From: Mycobacterium sp. 141
GTDB taxonomy: Bacteria > Actinomycetota > Actinomycetes > Mycobacteriales > Mycobacteriaceae
Reading direction: 5' to 3'
Length of the DNA stretch: 64,000 nt
NCBI RefSeq assembly: GCF_000382405.1
Contig: NZ_KB908260.1
Coordinates: forward strand, 124,001-188,000
Each line of letters begins with the position of its first letter. Positions within the stretch are counted from its first letter, which is position 1. The notes beneath the pieces were generated by a model. That model did not search any database and was not told the DNA's origin. It was given only the letters and a program-made list of their open reading frames with translations. This document shows positions 36,299 to 45,640 of the stretch, piece by piece. Position numbers and translations under genes: made by a program.

Positions 36299-38083
36299 CT
36301 AGTGTGGGATCAGCTCCTGTGCTTTGGTTTTCGCTCCCTGATACATCAGGTGCCAGCCATTGGGATCGCCCTTGAGCACCGCGGAGACCATGTCCTTGAT
36401 CTGCTCGTAGGTGGCGTGCGGCGGGATCGGGGGCACCTCGGGATCGCAGTGGACATCGAGGACGGTCGGACCGGCACCGGACAACGCCTCGTCCCACGCC
36501 GTGCCCATCGAATCCCCGTCTGTCACCACGATTCCGTTCAAGCCCATCGTGCATGCGATGTCGGCGTACGACACATCGGGAAGCGCTTGCGAATCGACGA
36601 ATTTCGGGGCTCCGCCCATGGCTCGCAGTTCCCAGGTGACCTGGTTCAGATCGTTGTTGTGGAAGACGCAGACCACCAGGCGCTGATCGGACCATTGGGA
36701 GTGGTAGCGCGAGATGGTGAGAAGTTCGGCCATGCCGTTCATTTGCATGGCGCCATCCCCGACCAGAGCGATCACCGGGCGGTCCGGATGTGCGAACTTC
36801 GCTCCGATCGCATACGGCACACCGGGTCCCATCGTCGCCAGGGTCCCGGACAACGAGCCTCGCATACCCTCACGGAACTTGAGGCAGCGGGCATACCAGT
36901 TGGTCGACGAACCCGAGTCAGCGGTCACGATGGCGCGCTCCGGCAGCCGCTGCGACAGTTCCCACGCCACGCGCATGGGATTGACCGGTTTGGCCGACAG
37001 CAGGCTTTGCCGCTCCAGCGTTTCCCACCATCGGGCCACACCGCGTTCGATGTCCTCGCGCCACGAGCGGTCCTTCTTGGGTTCCACGAGCGGAAGCAGT
37101 TCGGTGAGTGCACTTTCGGCGTCGGCGACGATGTTGACTTCCGTCGGGTAGCGCATGCCGATAGCACTTCCGTCGATGTCGATCTGGATCGCGCGGGCCT
37201 GCCCGAAATCGGGAAGGAACTGGCTGTACGGGAAGTTCGAGCCCACGATGAGCAGCGTGTCGCAATCGCGCATCATCTCGTAACTGGGACGCGTACCGAG
37301 CAATCCGATGGATCCGGTGACGTAGGGCAGGTCGTCAGGGAGCACGTCCTTACCCAGAAGCGCTTTGGCCACTCCGGCACCCGTGCGCTCGGCCAGTTCA
37401 CGCACCTGGGCGGCGGCCGAACGGGCTCCCTGCCCGATCAGAGTCGCAACCCGCGTACCGGCATTGAGTATCTCTGCCGCGCACCGGATTTGGTCGCTCT
37501 GCGGATCCACGACAGGCCGGACGTACGCGGCGTCGCTCGAGGGGACCTGCTTGAACTCATGGCCGGGAGCCGAGTAGGGCTGCTCCTGCAGGTCCGAAGG
37601 GATCACCAAGGCCGTGGGCGCCCGCCGGGCGAGGGCCGTGCGGATGGCACGGTCGAGTGCGTTGGGTAATTGGCTGGCGACGTTGACCTCCACCAGGTAG
37701 TCGCTGGCGACATCCTTGTACAGACTCTGCAGATCTACCTCTTGCTGATAGCTGCCACCCATGGCGCTGCGTGCGGTTTGACCGACGATGGCCACGACGG
37801 GAACTCGGTCCAGCTTGGCGTCGTAAAGCCCGTTGAGTAGATGAATGGCGCCGGGCCCGGAGGTTGCCATACACACGCCGACGTCGCCGGAGAACTTGGC
37901 GTATCCGACTGCCTGGAAAGCCGCCATCTCCTCGTGCCGGGCCTGGACGAACTGTGGTGCGTCCTTCGCTCGCCCGAAAGCCGCCACGATGCCGTTGATC
38001 CCGTCGCCCGGGTAGGCGAACACATGGCGAATCCGCCACTGCCTCAATCGCTCGATCAAAAAGTCACCGACAGTCGTCGTCAT
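36299..38083 (-). CDS. Thiamine pyrophosphate-dependent enzyme (pyruvate oxidase-like)
   Basis: The 594-residue protein has the three domains of the acetolactate synthase/pyruvate oxidase family. The N-terminal PYR domain holds VFAYPGDGINGIVAAF and the catalytic Glu in ARHEEMAAFQAVGYAK. The central domain contains VATLIGQGARSA. The C-terminal TPP domain has LVGDGAMQMNGMAEL and the Mg/TPP motif NNDLNQVTWE. Likely pyruvate decarboxylating/oxidising (PoxB-like) activity on the cytosolic side. A near-consensus SigF promoter lies upstream. Confidence 0.9.
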   Translation of the reverse strand: MTTTVGDFLIERLRQWRIRHVFAYPGDGINGIVAAFGRAKDAPQFVQARHEEMAAFQAVGYAKFSGDVGVCMATSGPGAIHLLNGLYDAKLDRVPVVAIVGQTARSAMGGSYQQEVDLQSLYKDVASDYLVEVNVASQLPNALDRAIRTALARRAPTALVIPSDLQEQPYSAPGHEFKQVPSSDAAYVRPVVDPQSDQIRCAAEILNAGTRVATLIGQGARSAAAQVRELAERTGAGVAKALLGKDVLPDDLPYVTGSIGLLGTRPSYEMMRDCDTLLIVGSNFPYSQFLPDFGQARAIQIDIDGSAIGMRYPTEVNIVADAESALTELLPLVEPKKDRSWREDIERGVARWWETLERQSLLSAKPVNPMRVAWELSQRLPERAIVTADSGSSTNWYARCLKFREGMRGSLSGTLATMGPGVPYAIGAKFAHPDRPVIALVGDGAMQMNGMAELLTISRYHSQWSDQRLVVCVFHNNDLNQVTWELRAMGGAPKFVDSQALPDVSYADIACTMGLNGIVVTDGDSMGTAWDEALSGAGPTVLDVHCDPEVPPIPPHATYEQIKDMVSAVLKGDPNGWHLMYQGAKTKAQELIPH

Positions 38084-38120
38084 GCCGCCTCCCTCAGGTC
38101 TTCGGCTCTGTTTCGGCGAG

Positions 38121-38144
38121 TACCCGCATGCCGCGGGGAGTAAC
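38121..38144 (-). promoter_or_regulatory. SigF-like promoter for the TPP enzyme
   Basis: GTTA (38144-38141), 15 bases and GGGTA (38125-38121) on the minus strand lie 38 bases before the ATG. One -35 mismatch. Confidence 0.5.
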
Positions 38145-38172
38145 CGCCGGAAACGCTGGGTAATCCACCCGT

Positions 38173-38397
38173 ATGACGGCTGACTGCGCGGTTGAGACGA
38201 TCCTTCCCGGCGACGTCGCAGAGGGCGATGTCATAAGAGATCCGGCGGCAGACCGCTGGTTTACCGTGAACGAGATTCAGGTGGCCTCCGGCGAGGGCAG
38301 TGGGGTGTTCAGCTTCTATGACAAAGACCCGGACGACGTCATCACCTTTTCGGGCGACGAAGCGGTGACCCGCAGGAAAGGATCACCACGAGTTTGA
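38173..38397 (+). CDS. Small acidic protein of unknown function
   Basis: The 74-residue product MTADCAVETILPGDVAEGDV... appears to be a small all-beta domain (VIRDPAADRWFTVNEIQVA, GVFSFYDKDPDDVITFSGDE). No membrane segment. It is divergent from the TPP enzyme. GGGTA occurs 11 bases before the ATG, but the -35 spacing gives no GTTT. Unrecognised family. Confidence 0.6.
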   Translation: MTADCAVETILPGDVAEGDVIRDPAADRWFTVNEIQVASGEGSGVFSFYDKDPDDVITFSGDEAVTRRKGSPRV

Positions 38398-38474
38398 TGG
38401 CGCCGTCGCGACCGTGACCGTTGTAGTGGTCAAAGCGAAACCAGAACGGGCCAAACATGATTCGATCAATAGCC

Positions 38475-38498
38475 GTTTCGGTCCCGCCACCTGGGGTA
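38475..38498 (+). promoter_or_regulatory. Consensus SigF promoter for the HSL-type hydrolase
   Basis: GTTT (38475-38478), 15 bases and GGGTA (38494-38498) match the SigF consensus exactly, about 28 bases before the ATG. Confidence 0.75.
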
Positions 38499-38526
38499 TC
38501 CCTGTCAGGGACAGGAGTTGATCGCC

Positions 38527-39561
38527 ATGAGAACAGCCCGACGCGATGCCGGCGCCTGCGCCCGTAGCCCGGTCGTGGGCAAGCGGCATCACCATCATCA
38601 CCGGAGCCCACAATCTTTGGCGCTGGAGGCCGGGTGCCGAGTCATCGTCAAGAACGCCGTTCGGATGTGGGCACTGCAACCGAAGATGCGCTGGCCGTTC
38701 GACACGATCGATCGCCTCGCAGAGTTCGCGCCGCTGCCGGCGGCGGTGTCCGTCGAGCTGATCGATCTGCCCTCGTGTCCCGCCGAGTTGATCTGCGCGG
38801 CAGGCATATCAGCGCGCCGTGCGGTGCTGTATCTGCACGGTGGTGCGTTCCTGACCTGTGGGCTCAACACCCACCGGCCCCTGGTGACACGGCTGTCGCG
38901 CGCCGCGGACGCCGAAGTTCTCAACATCGGATATCGCATGCTGCCCAACTACGGTCCGTCGGCAGCGGTCGCCGATGCTCTGGACGGGCTCCGATGGCTC
39001 GTGCGCCGTGGCTATCAGGACCGCGACATCGTACTGGCAGGCGACTCCGCCGGTGGTTATCTTGCGCTTGTCACCACGCTGGAACTGCTGCGGCGTGGTC
39101 ACACCCCAGCAGGCGTGGCCGCGATTTCGCCGCTGACCGATCTGAACCCGGAAAGCAAACTAAACCAACCCAATTCGGGTCGGTGCTCGATGTTCACCGC
39201 GCGCGCCATGTCGGTATTCGCCCGCCACCTCGCGACGCAGCGCCGCAGCGCATTCAACCGGCACATCATCTCTCCCGTCGATGCGAAGCTGACGGACATG
39301 CCACCGGTTTCGATCCATGTGAGCACCGACGAGTTGCTGCTGTCCGATGCCGAGCTGATGTACCAGCGCATGAACGATGCCGGAGCAACCTGCGATCTAC
39401 ACCTGTGGGACGGGCAGATCCACGACTTCCCGCTGGCGGCTGACATCCTCCCAGAGGGACGCCGGGCCATCCGCTATGTCGGTGAGTTCATCAAGCAGGT
39501 CACCCCGGCCTCAGACGAGGACGCCGTCGCCCGCGACTACGCCAGAGCAGCCTCTCTCTGA
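38527..39561 (+). CDS. Hormone-sensitive-lipase family alpha/beta hydrolase
   Basis: The 344-residue protein has the HSL oxyanion motif YLHGGAFLTCG and the nucleophile elbow GDSAGGYLAL, with a C-terminal acid in STDELLLSDAE and His in GQIHDFPLAAD. Such esterases act on short acyl esters. An unusual His-rich run (KRHHHHHRSPQ) near residue 20 is native and could bind metal. GGAG precedes the start region; TTG 38518 is an alternative. SigF promoter immediately upstream. Confidence 0.88.
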   Translation: MRTARRDAGACARSPVVGKRHHHHHRSPQSLALEAGCRVIVKNAVRMWALQPKMRWPFDTIDRLAEFAPLPAAVSVELIDLPSCPAELICAAGISARRAVLYLHGGAFLTCGLNTHRPLVTRLSRAADAEVLNIGYRMLPNYGPSAAVADALDGLRWLVRRGYQDRDIVLAGDSAGGYLALVTTLELLRRGHTPAGVAAISPLTDLNPESKLNQPNSGRCSMFTARAMSVFARHLATQRRSAFNRHIISPVDAKLTDMPPVSIHVSTDELLLSDAELMYQRMNDAGATCDLHLWDGQIHDFPLAADILPEGRRAIRYVGEFIKQVTPASDEDAVARDYARAASL

Positions 39562-39594
39562 CGGGCTCAGGCTTTGACCCGAGACATCTGCGGT

Positions 39595-39618
39595 GTTTGC
39601 GTGTGAGGACCTCGGGTA
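39595..39618 (+). promoter_or_regulatory. Consensus SigF promoter for the catalase gene
   Basis: GTTT (39595-39598), 15 bases and GGGTA (39614-39618) lie 37 bases before the GTG start of the catalase gene and match the consensus exactly. Confidence 0.78.
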
Positions 39619-39655
39619 CCCACCGGCCAAGCGTCCCCGCAATGAGAGGAATACG

Positions 39656-41764
39656 GTGAACAACACCCCGAACCCGAAGCAGCGGCAGCTCGACAATGCG
39701 CGCGTAGACAATGCCAAGGCGTACTTGACGACCCAACAAGGCGTGCGCGTCGACCATACCGACGACGCGCTCACCGCCGGTGAGCGCGGCCCGACTCTCC
39801 TGGAGGACTTCCACGCCAGGGAGAAGGTGACCCACTTCGATCACGAGCGGATTCCCGAGCGTGTCGTCCACGCCAGAGGTGCAGGCGCCTATGGCTATTT
39901 CGAGCCCTACGACGACGGTCTGGCAGAGTTCACCGCGGCAAAGTTCTTGACCACCCCCGGCCTTCGGACCCCCGTCTTCGTCCGGTTCTCCACGGTCGCC
40001 GGCTCCCGCGGCTCAGCGGACACCGTCCGAGATGTGCGTGGCTTCGCCACGAAGTTCTATACCGGACAAGGTAACTACGACCTTGTCGGTAACAACTTCC
40101 CGGTCTTCTTCATCCAGGACGGTATCAAGTTCCCCGACTTCGTCCACGCCGTCAAACCCGAGCCGCACAACGAGATTCCCCAGGCAGCGTCGGCACACAA
40201 CACCCTGTGGGACTTCGTCTCGCTGCAACCGGAGACCCTGCACGCCATCATGTGGCTGATGTCCGACCGCGCGCTGCCCCGAAGCTACCGCATGATGCAA
40301 GGGTTCGGCGTACACACGTTCCGGCTCGTAAATGCATCGGGCCAAGGTATTTTCGTCAAATTCCATTGGAAGCCACTACTCGGGGTGCATTCGCTCATCT
40401 GGGAGGAGTGCCAGCAGATCGCCGGGAAGGATCCCGACTTCAACCGCCGCGACCTCTGGGAGGCAATCGAAGCCGGCCATTATCCGGAGTGGGAGTTCGG
40501 GGTACAGCTGATCCCCGAGGCCGACGAGTTCGAGTTCCCATTCGATCTGCTCGACGCGACCAAGGTCGTCCCCGAGGAACGTGTCCCGGTGCTCCCGGTG
40601 GGACGGATGGTGCTCGACCGCAACCCGGACAACTTCTTCGCCGAAACCGAGCAGGTGGCGTTCCACACCGCCAACGTCGTGCCGGGCATCGATTTCACGA
40701 ACGATCCGTTGCTGCAGTTCCGCAACTTCTCCTACCTCGACACCCAGCTCATTCGGTTGGGCGGACCCAACTTCGCCCAGCTGCCCATCAACCGCCCCGT
40801 CGCCGACGTTCGCAACAACCAGCGCGACGGCTATGGTCAGCAAACGATTCCGCAAGGTCCGTCGAGCTACTACAAGAACACCCTCGGCGGTGGCTGCCCC
40901 GCCATCGCCGATGACGACGTCTTCCGCCACTACACCGAACGCGTTGACGGACACAAGATTCGCCAACGCGCGGAGAGCTTCAAAGACTATTACAGCCAGC
41001 CGCGGATGTTCTGGGACAGCATGTCCCAGGTGGAAGCCGAGCATATTGTTGCCGCGTTCGCCTTCGAGCTCGGAAAAGTCGGACCCACCACCGGCATTCG
41101 CCCGCGTGTCATCGAACAGCTCAACATGATCGACCACGATCTCGCAGAACGGGTCGCCGCAAAGCTTGGGCTGACGGCGCCCACGGCAGTTCCCATCGAG
41201 GACCGGCAGCCGCCCTCCCCTGCCCTATCTCAGCTCACGGCCGCCCCCCACACGATCGACACACGACGCATCGCCGTCCTGGTGGCCAGCGGAGTCGATG
41301 CGCGCGGGACCGAGCGGGCGATGGCGGCACTGCAGCGGCTGGGCGCCACAGTGGACATGATCAGCACAATGGCCGGTGGCACCGTGCGCGGTGATACCGG
41401 CGACGAACTCACGGTGGATCTCGGCATCAATACCACCTCTTCAGCGCTCTACGACGCAGTGCTGGTTCCTGGCGGAGCCGAATCGGCCGGGCAGCTCACA
41501 CAAGACGGATCGATGGTTCATTTCGTGAGCGAGGCATACAAGCACCTGAAGCCCGTTGCTGCATTCGGCGCAGGCATCGATGTGCTGCAGGCCGCCGGAG
41601 TGAGAACTCGGCCGATGAATGGCTCCGTCGCCGGCGCAGATACCGGCGTGGTCACCTCCGACAGCGGCGCCGACGACCTCGACGACGCGTTCATCGGAGC
41701 TTTCGTCGGAGCTGTCGAACGACACCGGGTATGGGACCGGGTGACCGACATGATTCCCGCCTGA
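39656..41764 (+). CDS. katE: Large-subunit (clade 2) catalase with C-terminal flavodoxin-like domain
   Basis: The 702-residue protein is a large monofunctional haem catalase. The N-terminal part holds the active His in [16 protein letters not shown], Asn in [11 protein letters not shown] and the haem-ligand Tyr in [15 protein letters not shown] linker leads to a DJ-1/GATase-1-like C-terminal domain ([19 protein letters not shown]... [11 protein letters not shown]) typical of KatE. GTG start with AGAGGA upstream. A SigF promoter indicates stationary-phase/stress expression. Confidence 0.94.
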   Translation: MNNTPNPKQRQLDNARVDNAKAYLTTQQGVRVDHTDDALTAGERGPTLLEDFHAREKVTHFDHERIPERVVHARGAGAYGYFEPYDDGLAEFTAAKFLTTPGLRTPVFVRFSTVAGSRGSADTVRDVRGFATKFYTGQGNYDLVGNNFPVFFIQDGIKFPDFVHAVKPEPHNEIPQAASAHNTLWDFVSLQPETLHAIMWLMSDRALPRSYRMMQGFGVHTFRLVNASGQGIFVKFHWKPLLGVHSLIWEECQQIAGKDPDFNRRDLWEAIEAGHYPEWEFGVQLIPEADEFEFPFDLLDATKVVPEERVPVLPVGRMVLDRNPDNFFAETEQVAFHTANVVPGIDFTNDPLLQFRNFSYLDTQLIRLGGPNFAQLPINRPVADVRNNQRDGYGQQTIPQGPSSYYKNTLGGGCPAIADDDVFRHYTERVDGHKIRQRAESFKDYYSQPRMFWDSMSQVEAEHIVAAFAFELGKVGPTTGIRPRVIEQLNMIDHDLAERVAAKLGLTAPTAVPIEDRQPPSPALSQLTAAPHTIDTRRIAVLVASGVDARGTERAMAALQRLGATVDMISTMAGGTVRGDTGDELTVDLGINTTSSALYDAVLVPGGAESAGQLTQDGSMVHFVSEAYKHLKPVAAFGAGIDVLQAAGVRTRPMNGSVAGADTGVVTSDSGADDLDDAFIGAFVGAVERHRVWDRVTDMIPA

Positions 41765-42001
41765 CGATCCGTCGCAAGTCTTCCGATCGACACCGCGGCA
41801 GCTGCCCAGCTATGAGAGATCCCTTAAGACGATTGTCCCCACCGCCCAAGCGACGTAGAGTCATATCTAGGTTGAGTTCACAGCCGCACACGCGCGTCGG
41901 CGTGCAGGGCTATGCAAGACTCCCTGTACCCATTGCTTTGAAAAACCAGAGCTCGTTTGCGTGCCATACAAGAATCGACTATTTCGATTGATGGAGGCAA
42001 C

Positions 42002-42460
42002 GTGTCTGTTGTCAACGTGCCGCTTACTGCCGGAAAACAGTACAGTCTTCGCGGTGACCAAACCGCAGGCTTCAGCACTCACTGGGCCCGGTCGTGCACT
42101 GCAGTGGTGACCGCGTACGGCGAACTCGACGCGGCCAACGCCCGCCAATTCGCGGAGTACGCGGTGGGCCATATCAGCCATAGCAAAGAGCTCATCCTCG
42201 ATCTCATGGCCGTCGGGTTTTTCGCGATCTCCTGCTTCCCGGCGCTGCACAACCTGAACATGCGCTGCGGACGTGAAGGTGTCGGCTGGGTACTGATACC
42301 CAGCCCCGCCGTTGCCCGAGTGCTCCGCGTTTGCGACCTCGATGGGCAGCTGCCCATCGAGGCGACCGTCGCGACGGCATTGTCGGCACTGCGAAGCCGG
42401 CGGATCACCGGCTCGATCACCGCCGCGGAAGCTTCGCCAGATGCCTTCTTTGCCGTGTGA
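42002..42460 (+). CDS. STAS-domain anti-sigma factor antagonist-like protein
   Basis: The 152-residue protein has a STAS domain (SCTAVVTAYGELDAANARQF...KELILDLMAVGFFAISCFPAL). Ser77 in FFAIS lies where SpoIIAA-type antagonists are phosphorylated by their anti-sigma kinase. The C-terminus RVLRVCDLDGQLPIEATV is typical of mycobacterial STAS proteins. GTG start with GGAGG 6 bases upstream. As a partner, RsbW (encoded 27 kb away) is plausible, but not shown. Confidence 0.82.
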   Translation: MSVVNVPLTAGKQYSLRGDQTAGFSTHWARSCTAVVTAYGELDAANARQFAEYAVGHISHSKELILDLMAVGFFAISCFPALHNLNMRCGREGVGWVLIPSPAVARVLRVCDLDGQLPIEATVATALSALRSRRITGSITAAEASPDAFFAV

Positions 42461-42594
42461 CGAGTCGGCGCCCGGTCAGCTCGTGCTCGAATATGCCTGT
42501 GCCGCAGCGTAGTCGGCGGACGCGGGCTACACCGACGGCCGTCGCCTGCTGTTCTGCGGGTCCGCAGCGTCGGATGACCGGATGAACACCAGGA

Positions 42595-42819
42595 GGTGTT
42601 GGGACAGGTCGTCGATCCGCGGTGGTGTTCGTACACCCGGCCCGCCCGCTGCCGCCGCTGGCCGGGGTACCGGGACCGCTGGTCGACTACCCATACGCCT
42701 CGCGCGCTGTGTCGGCGGAGTTCAGCCGAATCCTCGACGAGGAGACCGGCCTCACAGCCGAGCAGGCCACCGCGATCAACTCCGGCAACGCCAAGAATCT
42801 TTTCCTCCGCTTCCAGTGA
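42595..42819 (+). pseudogene. Amidohydrolase-family relic with frameshift and internal deletion
   Basis: A frame reading VLGQVVDPR shifts into VVFVHPARPLPPLAGVPGPL then VDYPYASRAVSAEF and ends SGNAKNLFLRFQ. These are pieces of a metal-dependent amidohydrolase (ACMSD-like): the VVFVHP strand with a metal His and the C-terminal GNA-x-LF helix, joined without the region between. No start codon region is present. Not functional. Confidence 0.65.
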
Positions 42820-42855
42820 GCGAGCGCCGCATCTTTGTCTTCCGCTACCAATCCT

Positions 42856-44091
42856 TCATTGAACAGCGCTCCGAGAGACGACACCAGACATCGTCGGTGA
42901 TACGTAGACCGCGGGGCCTATTCGGTCGTAGACCCGCAGGGTGTCAGCGGCGATCCGGTTCCATGAGTAGCGTGATCGCGCGCGGTCCCGGCCCGCGGCG
43001 CCGAGGCTGCGGCGCAGGAAGTCGTCGCGCAGCAGACTGGAGAGCGTGTCGGCCAACAGATCCGGTCGCTTCGGCGGGACAAGCCGACCCGTGACGTCGT
43101 GCACAACCGTATCGAGCATCCCGCCGACAGCCGAGGCGACCACCGGGACACCACACGCCATCGCTTCCAGCGGCACGATGCCGAAGGGCTCATACCACGG
43201 CGTGCACGCGACGATATCGGCCGACCGTAACACGGCCGGCATGTCAGCGCGGGCCACTGATCCGCGAAGCTTGACCCGACTGGCGACACCGAGTTCTCGA
43301 GCCAGTGCCCGCAACCGGCGTGCTTCCGGATCTGCTTTGAGCCCGACCCGGTCCGGACCGCCCACGATCACCAGTTCCGTGTCGGGAAGACTGGGCAACG
43401 CCCGGATCGCGAGATCAAAACCCTTGCGCGGCACGAATCTACCGACGCTGACGATACGGTGCGGCGCACCACGGCGTGACTTAGGTCCTTCGGGGGTGAA
43501 CAGTTCCAGATCCACGCCGCAGGGCACCACCGAGGTCCGGGACCGCGACCGTCCCAGTCGCATGAGCTCGAACACCTCATCCGTGCACGTCGCTGTCACC
43601 CAGGTCGCCCCACGCGCCACCATGGCCTCAAGCTTGAGCCGCTCGGGTGGGCTGGTGTCCAGCTCGCCCTGATGCCTGCGCTTGACCACGCCGAGAACAT
43701 GGAATGTCTGCACCGCAGGAAGATTCAGATGCCGGGCGGCCAGTTGGCTGGCGACTCCCGACATCCAGAAATGTGCGTGCACGACATCCGGCCGTTGGAC
43801 CGTCCAGGCGCGGTCGAGAAATCTTGCGAATTCGCCCATGTATTGCAGCAATTCGTCCTTGGGCACGTGTTCAGCCGGACCGGCAGGGACGTGTACGACG
43901 GTGTATCCGTGCGGTGTCGTCGTTCGTTGCGGCAGATTCGGGTCGTTTCGTCGGGTGTAGACGACTACCCGATGACCTTGTCGGCTCAACGCCGCGGAAA
44001 GCTCGGCCACGTGGACGTTCTGGCCACCGGCATCGGTTCCTCCGAGCGCCGCCAGCGGACTGGCGTGCTCGGAGACCATTGCGATTTTCAT
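42856..44091 (-). CDS. Family 4 glycosyltransferase
   Basis: The 411-residue protein has the GT-B layout: [25 protein letters not shown] at the N-terminus and, in the C-terminal half, [19 protein letters not shown] and the GT4 motif [20 protein letters not shown]. It retains donor-binding Glu residues (E-x7-E). Similar to MshA/sucrose-synthase-like GT4 enzymes, using a nucleotide sugar. It is 20 bases behind a second glycosyltransferase on the same strand, both downstream of the SigF-controlled UsfY copy 2. Confidence 0.9.
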   Translation of the reverse strand: MKIAMVSEHASPLAALGGTDAGGQNVHVAELSAALSRQGHRVVVYTRRNDPNLPQRTTTPHGYTVVHVPAGPAEHVPKDELLQYMGEFARFLDRAWTVQRPDVVHAHFWMSGVASQLAARHLNLPAVQTFHVLGVVKRRHQGELDTSPPERLKLEAMVARGATWVTATCTDEVFELMRLGRSRSRTSVVPCGVDLELFTPEGPKSRRGAPHRIVSVGRFVPRKGFDLAIRALPSLPDTELVIVGGPDRVGLKADPEARRLRALARELGVASRVKLRGSVARADMPAVLRSADIVACTPWYEPFGIVPLEAMACGVPVVASAVGGMLDTVVHDVTGRLVPPKRPDLLADTLSSLLRDDFLRRSLGAAGRDRARSRYSWNRIAADTLRVYDRIGPAVYVSPTMSGVVSRSAVQ

Positions 44092-44111
44092 TCACATCCT
44101 CCTTCGGGAAC

Positions 44112-45083
44112 TCATCGGCAGCACTCGGCGATGACGCGGTCCCAGTCGTTGACGAACCGGTCAAGGGTGAAGTGCGCCAGCGCGTATGCGCGCGCTGCCT
44201 TACCCGCAACCGCAGCCGCCGACACGTCGGTCACGAATCCCTGCAGCGCGTAGGCAAGCGTCTTCACATCGGCGCTGACGACGCCGGCCTCGGCGAATAC
44301 CGTCATCGGCGCCATCGTCGAGCCGATCGCAACGATCGGCATCCCGAGGAACATCGCCTCGATCAGCGAGATGCCCAAGGACGTCCATCGCGCGGTGTGC
44401 AGGTACACGCGACGGCGGACAATCTGATGCAGGACATGCGGGTGCGGAACGTCGCCCTTACCGCGCACCGCCGCAAGGGCGCCTTTCCTGTTGAGTTCCC
44501 GAGAGCCGATGCCCCACACGTCGATCGGGACCTGGCTGCTGAGCTCGTCGAGGAGATCCGCCCCGACAGTGCGCCAGCGACGCAGCGGTTCGTTGATCAT
44601 CGTCGCTGCCGCAGCCACATCGCCTGTGTACAGATTGCCGGGATCGGCGATTCCGTGGGTGATCACCCTCGTCGGGGCAACCCCGTTGTCCCACATCAAC
44701 CTGTTGAACTCGGTGACGTGGACGATCGGGATATCGGTGCGCGTGGCCAGTACGTGTTGACTGTCCGCAGCGTACGGTCGAGGGGCGTTGTGCTCGACAT
44801 ACACCGCCGGTACGTCGACACCGGGACGCCGACCCAGCAACTCGGCGGCCAACTCGATCTCGTGCGGCCGCTGCAGCACGATCAGGTCGATGTCCTGATC
44901 TCTTAGTTTGTCTGTCGAAACTTCTTCTGCGCGTGGCCAACTGCGGCCAATAAGGCCCCGGCCATCTGCATCCTTGGCACCGTTGACGGGTACCAGATAG
45001 CGGTGCGGGCCTGCGACGAACGACTCCATCCACGAGCCGTGGACATGCCACGCAAGCACTGTGCGCGGGAAGTCTGAATCCAT
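44112..45083 (-). CDS. Glycosyltransferase (GT-B fold, GT4-like)
   Basis: The 323-residue protein begins MDSDFPRTVLAWHVHGSWME and shows the C-terminal donor region VYLHTARWTSLGISLIEAMFLGMPIVAIGSTMAP, the E-A-M motif of GT4-like enzymes. VWGIGSRELN lies before it. It pairs with the GT4 gene downstream, so two sugars may be added in sequence to an unknown acceptor. Family placement beyond GT-B is uncertain. Confidence 0.82.
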   Translation of the reverse strand: MDSDFPRTVLAWHVHGSWMESFVAGPHRYLVPVNGAKDADGRGLIGRSWPRAEEVSTDKLRDQDIDLIVLQRPHEIELAAELLGRRPGVDVPAVYVEHNAPRPYAADSQHVLATRTDIPIVHVTEFNRLMWDNGVAPTRVITHGIADPGNLYTGDVAAAATMINEPLRRWRTVGADLLDELSSQVPIDVWGIGSRELNRKGALAAVRGKGDVPHPHVLHQIVRRRVYLHTARWTSLGISLIEAMFLGMPIVAIGSTMAPMTVFAEAGVVSADVKTLAYALQGFVTDVSAAAVAGKAARAYALAHFTLDRFVNDWDRVIAECCR

Positions 45084-45135
45084 TGGGCGGAAATACCCGG
45101 GCAACCGACTCTTAAACGCGCGAAGAGTTTTGGCC

Positions 45136-45450
45136 TCAGCTGCTCTCGGGTCGGCCGCCCGCGCCGGGGTGGCGGGCGTTCCATTGACGTTCGTTCCGAC
45201 GCACCCGCCAATGCTCGAGGCCGAACCACCATCCGCTGGCCACGAACAGAAGGGCGGAGATCACGGCCAACCATGTGCCGACATCGCCGTGTGAGGTTCC
45301 GAATGCCGCCAGACACGCGAAGAATGACACCACAGCCACAAAGAGCAAGACCAATGCCGGCATGTTGGCCGTGTCTTTCATCGTCTCGCCGGCGTGCGGT
45401 CGGGTCGTACGGGCATGATCCACAGGGTCCTTGGCGGTGTTCCCCATCAT
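45136..45450 (-). CDS. UsfY-family membrane protein (copy 2)
   Basis: The 104-residue protein begins MMGNTAKDPVDHARTTRPHAGE, sharing DPVDH-x-RTTR-x2-AGE-x-MKD and MPALV with copy 1 at 17392-17700. Two helices (LLFVAVVSFFACLAAFG, LAVISALLFVASGWWFGLEH) and a tail RQWNARHPGAGG follow. AGAGGA precedes the adjacent ATGs. It is first of a minus-strand operon with the two glycosyltransferase genes. Confidence 0.85.
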   Translation of the reverse strand: MMGNTAKDPVDHARTTRPHAGETMKDTANMPALVLLFVAVVSFFACLAAFGTSHGDVGTWLAVISALLFVASGWWFGLEHWRVRRNERQWNARHPGAGGRPESS

Positions 45451-45509
45451 TGCTCCTCTCGGCTCATCGGTCGGCGGATGCCGATCCACCGACCATCCAC
45501 GTCCGCGTT

Positions 45510-45534
45510 TTCCCGGGATTCGGCAGGTTCAAAC
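45510..45534 (-). promoter_or_regulatory. SigF-type promoter for usfY copy 2 and glycosyltransferases
   Basis: GTTT (45534-45531), 16 bases and GGGAA (45514-45510) on the minus strand, 60 bases before the ATG. GGGAA recurs at two other promoters here. Confidence 0.55.
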
Positions 45535-45601
45535 GCGGCGCTGACGGTTGCCCTTTTCCGCCATCGGGTAGCCGTTCCTGCGAGCAGGAGTCGCCATAGA
45601 C

Positions 45602-45626
45602 GTTTTGCAGTGCGTCGGGCGGGGAA
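45602..45626 (+). promoter_or_regulatory. SigF-type promoter for the diiron redox enzyme
   Basis: GTTT (45602-45605), 16 bases and GGGAA (45622-45626) lie 15 bases before the ATG at 45641, so the transcript is nearly leaderless. It is divergent to the usfY-copy-2 promoter about 70 bases away. Confidence 0.6.
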
Positions 45627-45640
45627 TACCCCCGGCCGAT

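Noticed and set aside
36302-37669. A 455-codon plus-strand frame over the TPP enzyme
   Set aside because: Arg/His/Gly-rich shadow of the 594-codon enzyme gene on the opposite strand, without ribosome-binding site or motif.
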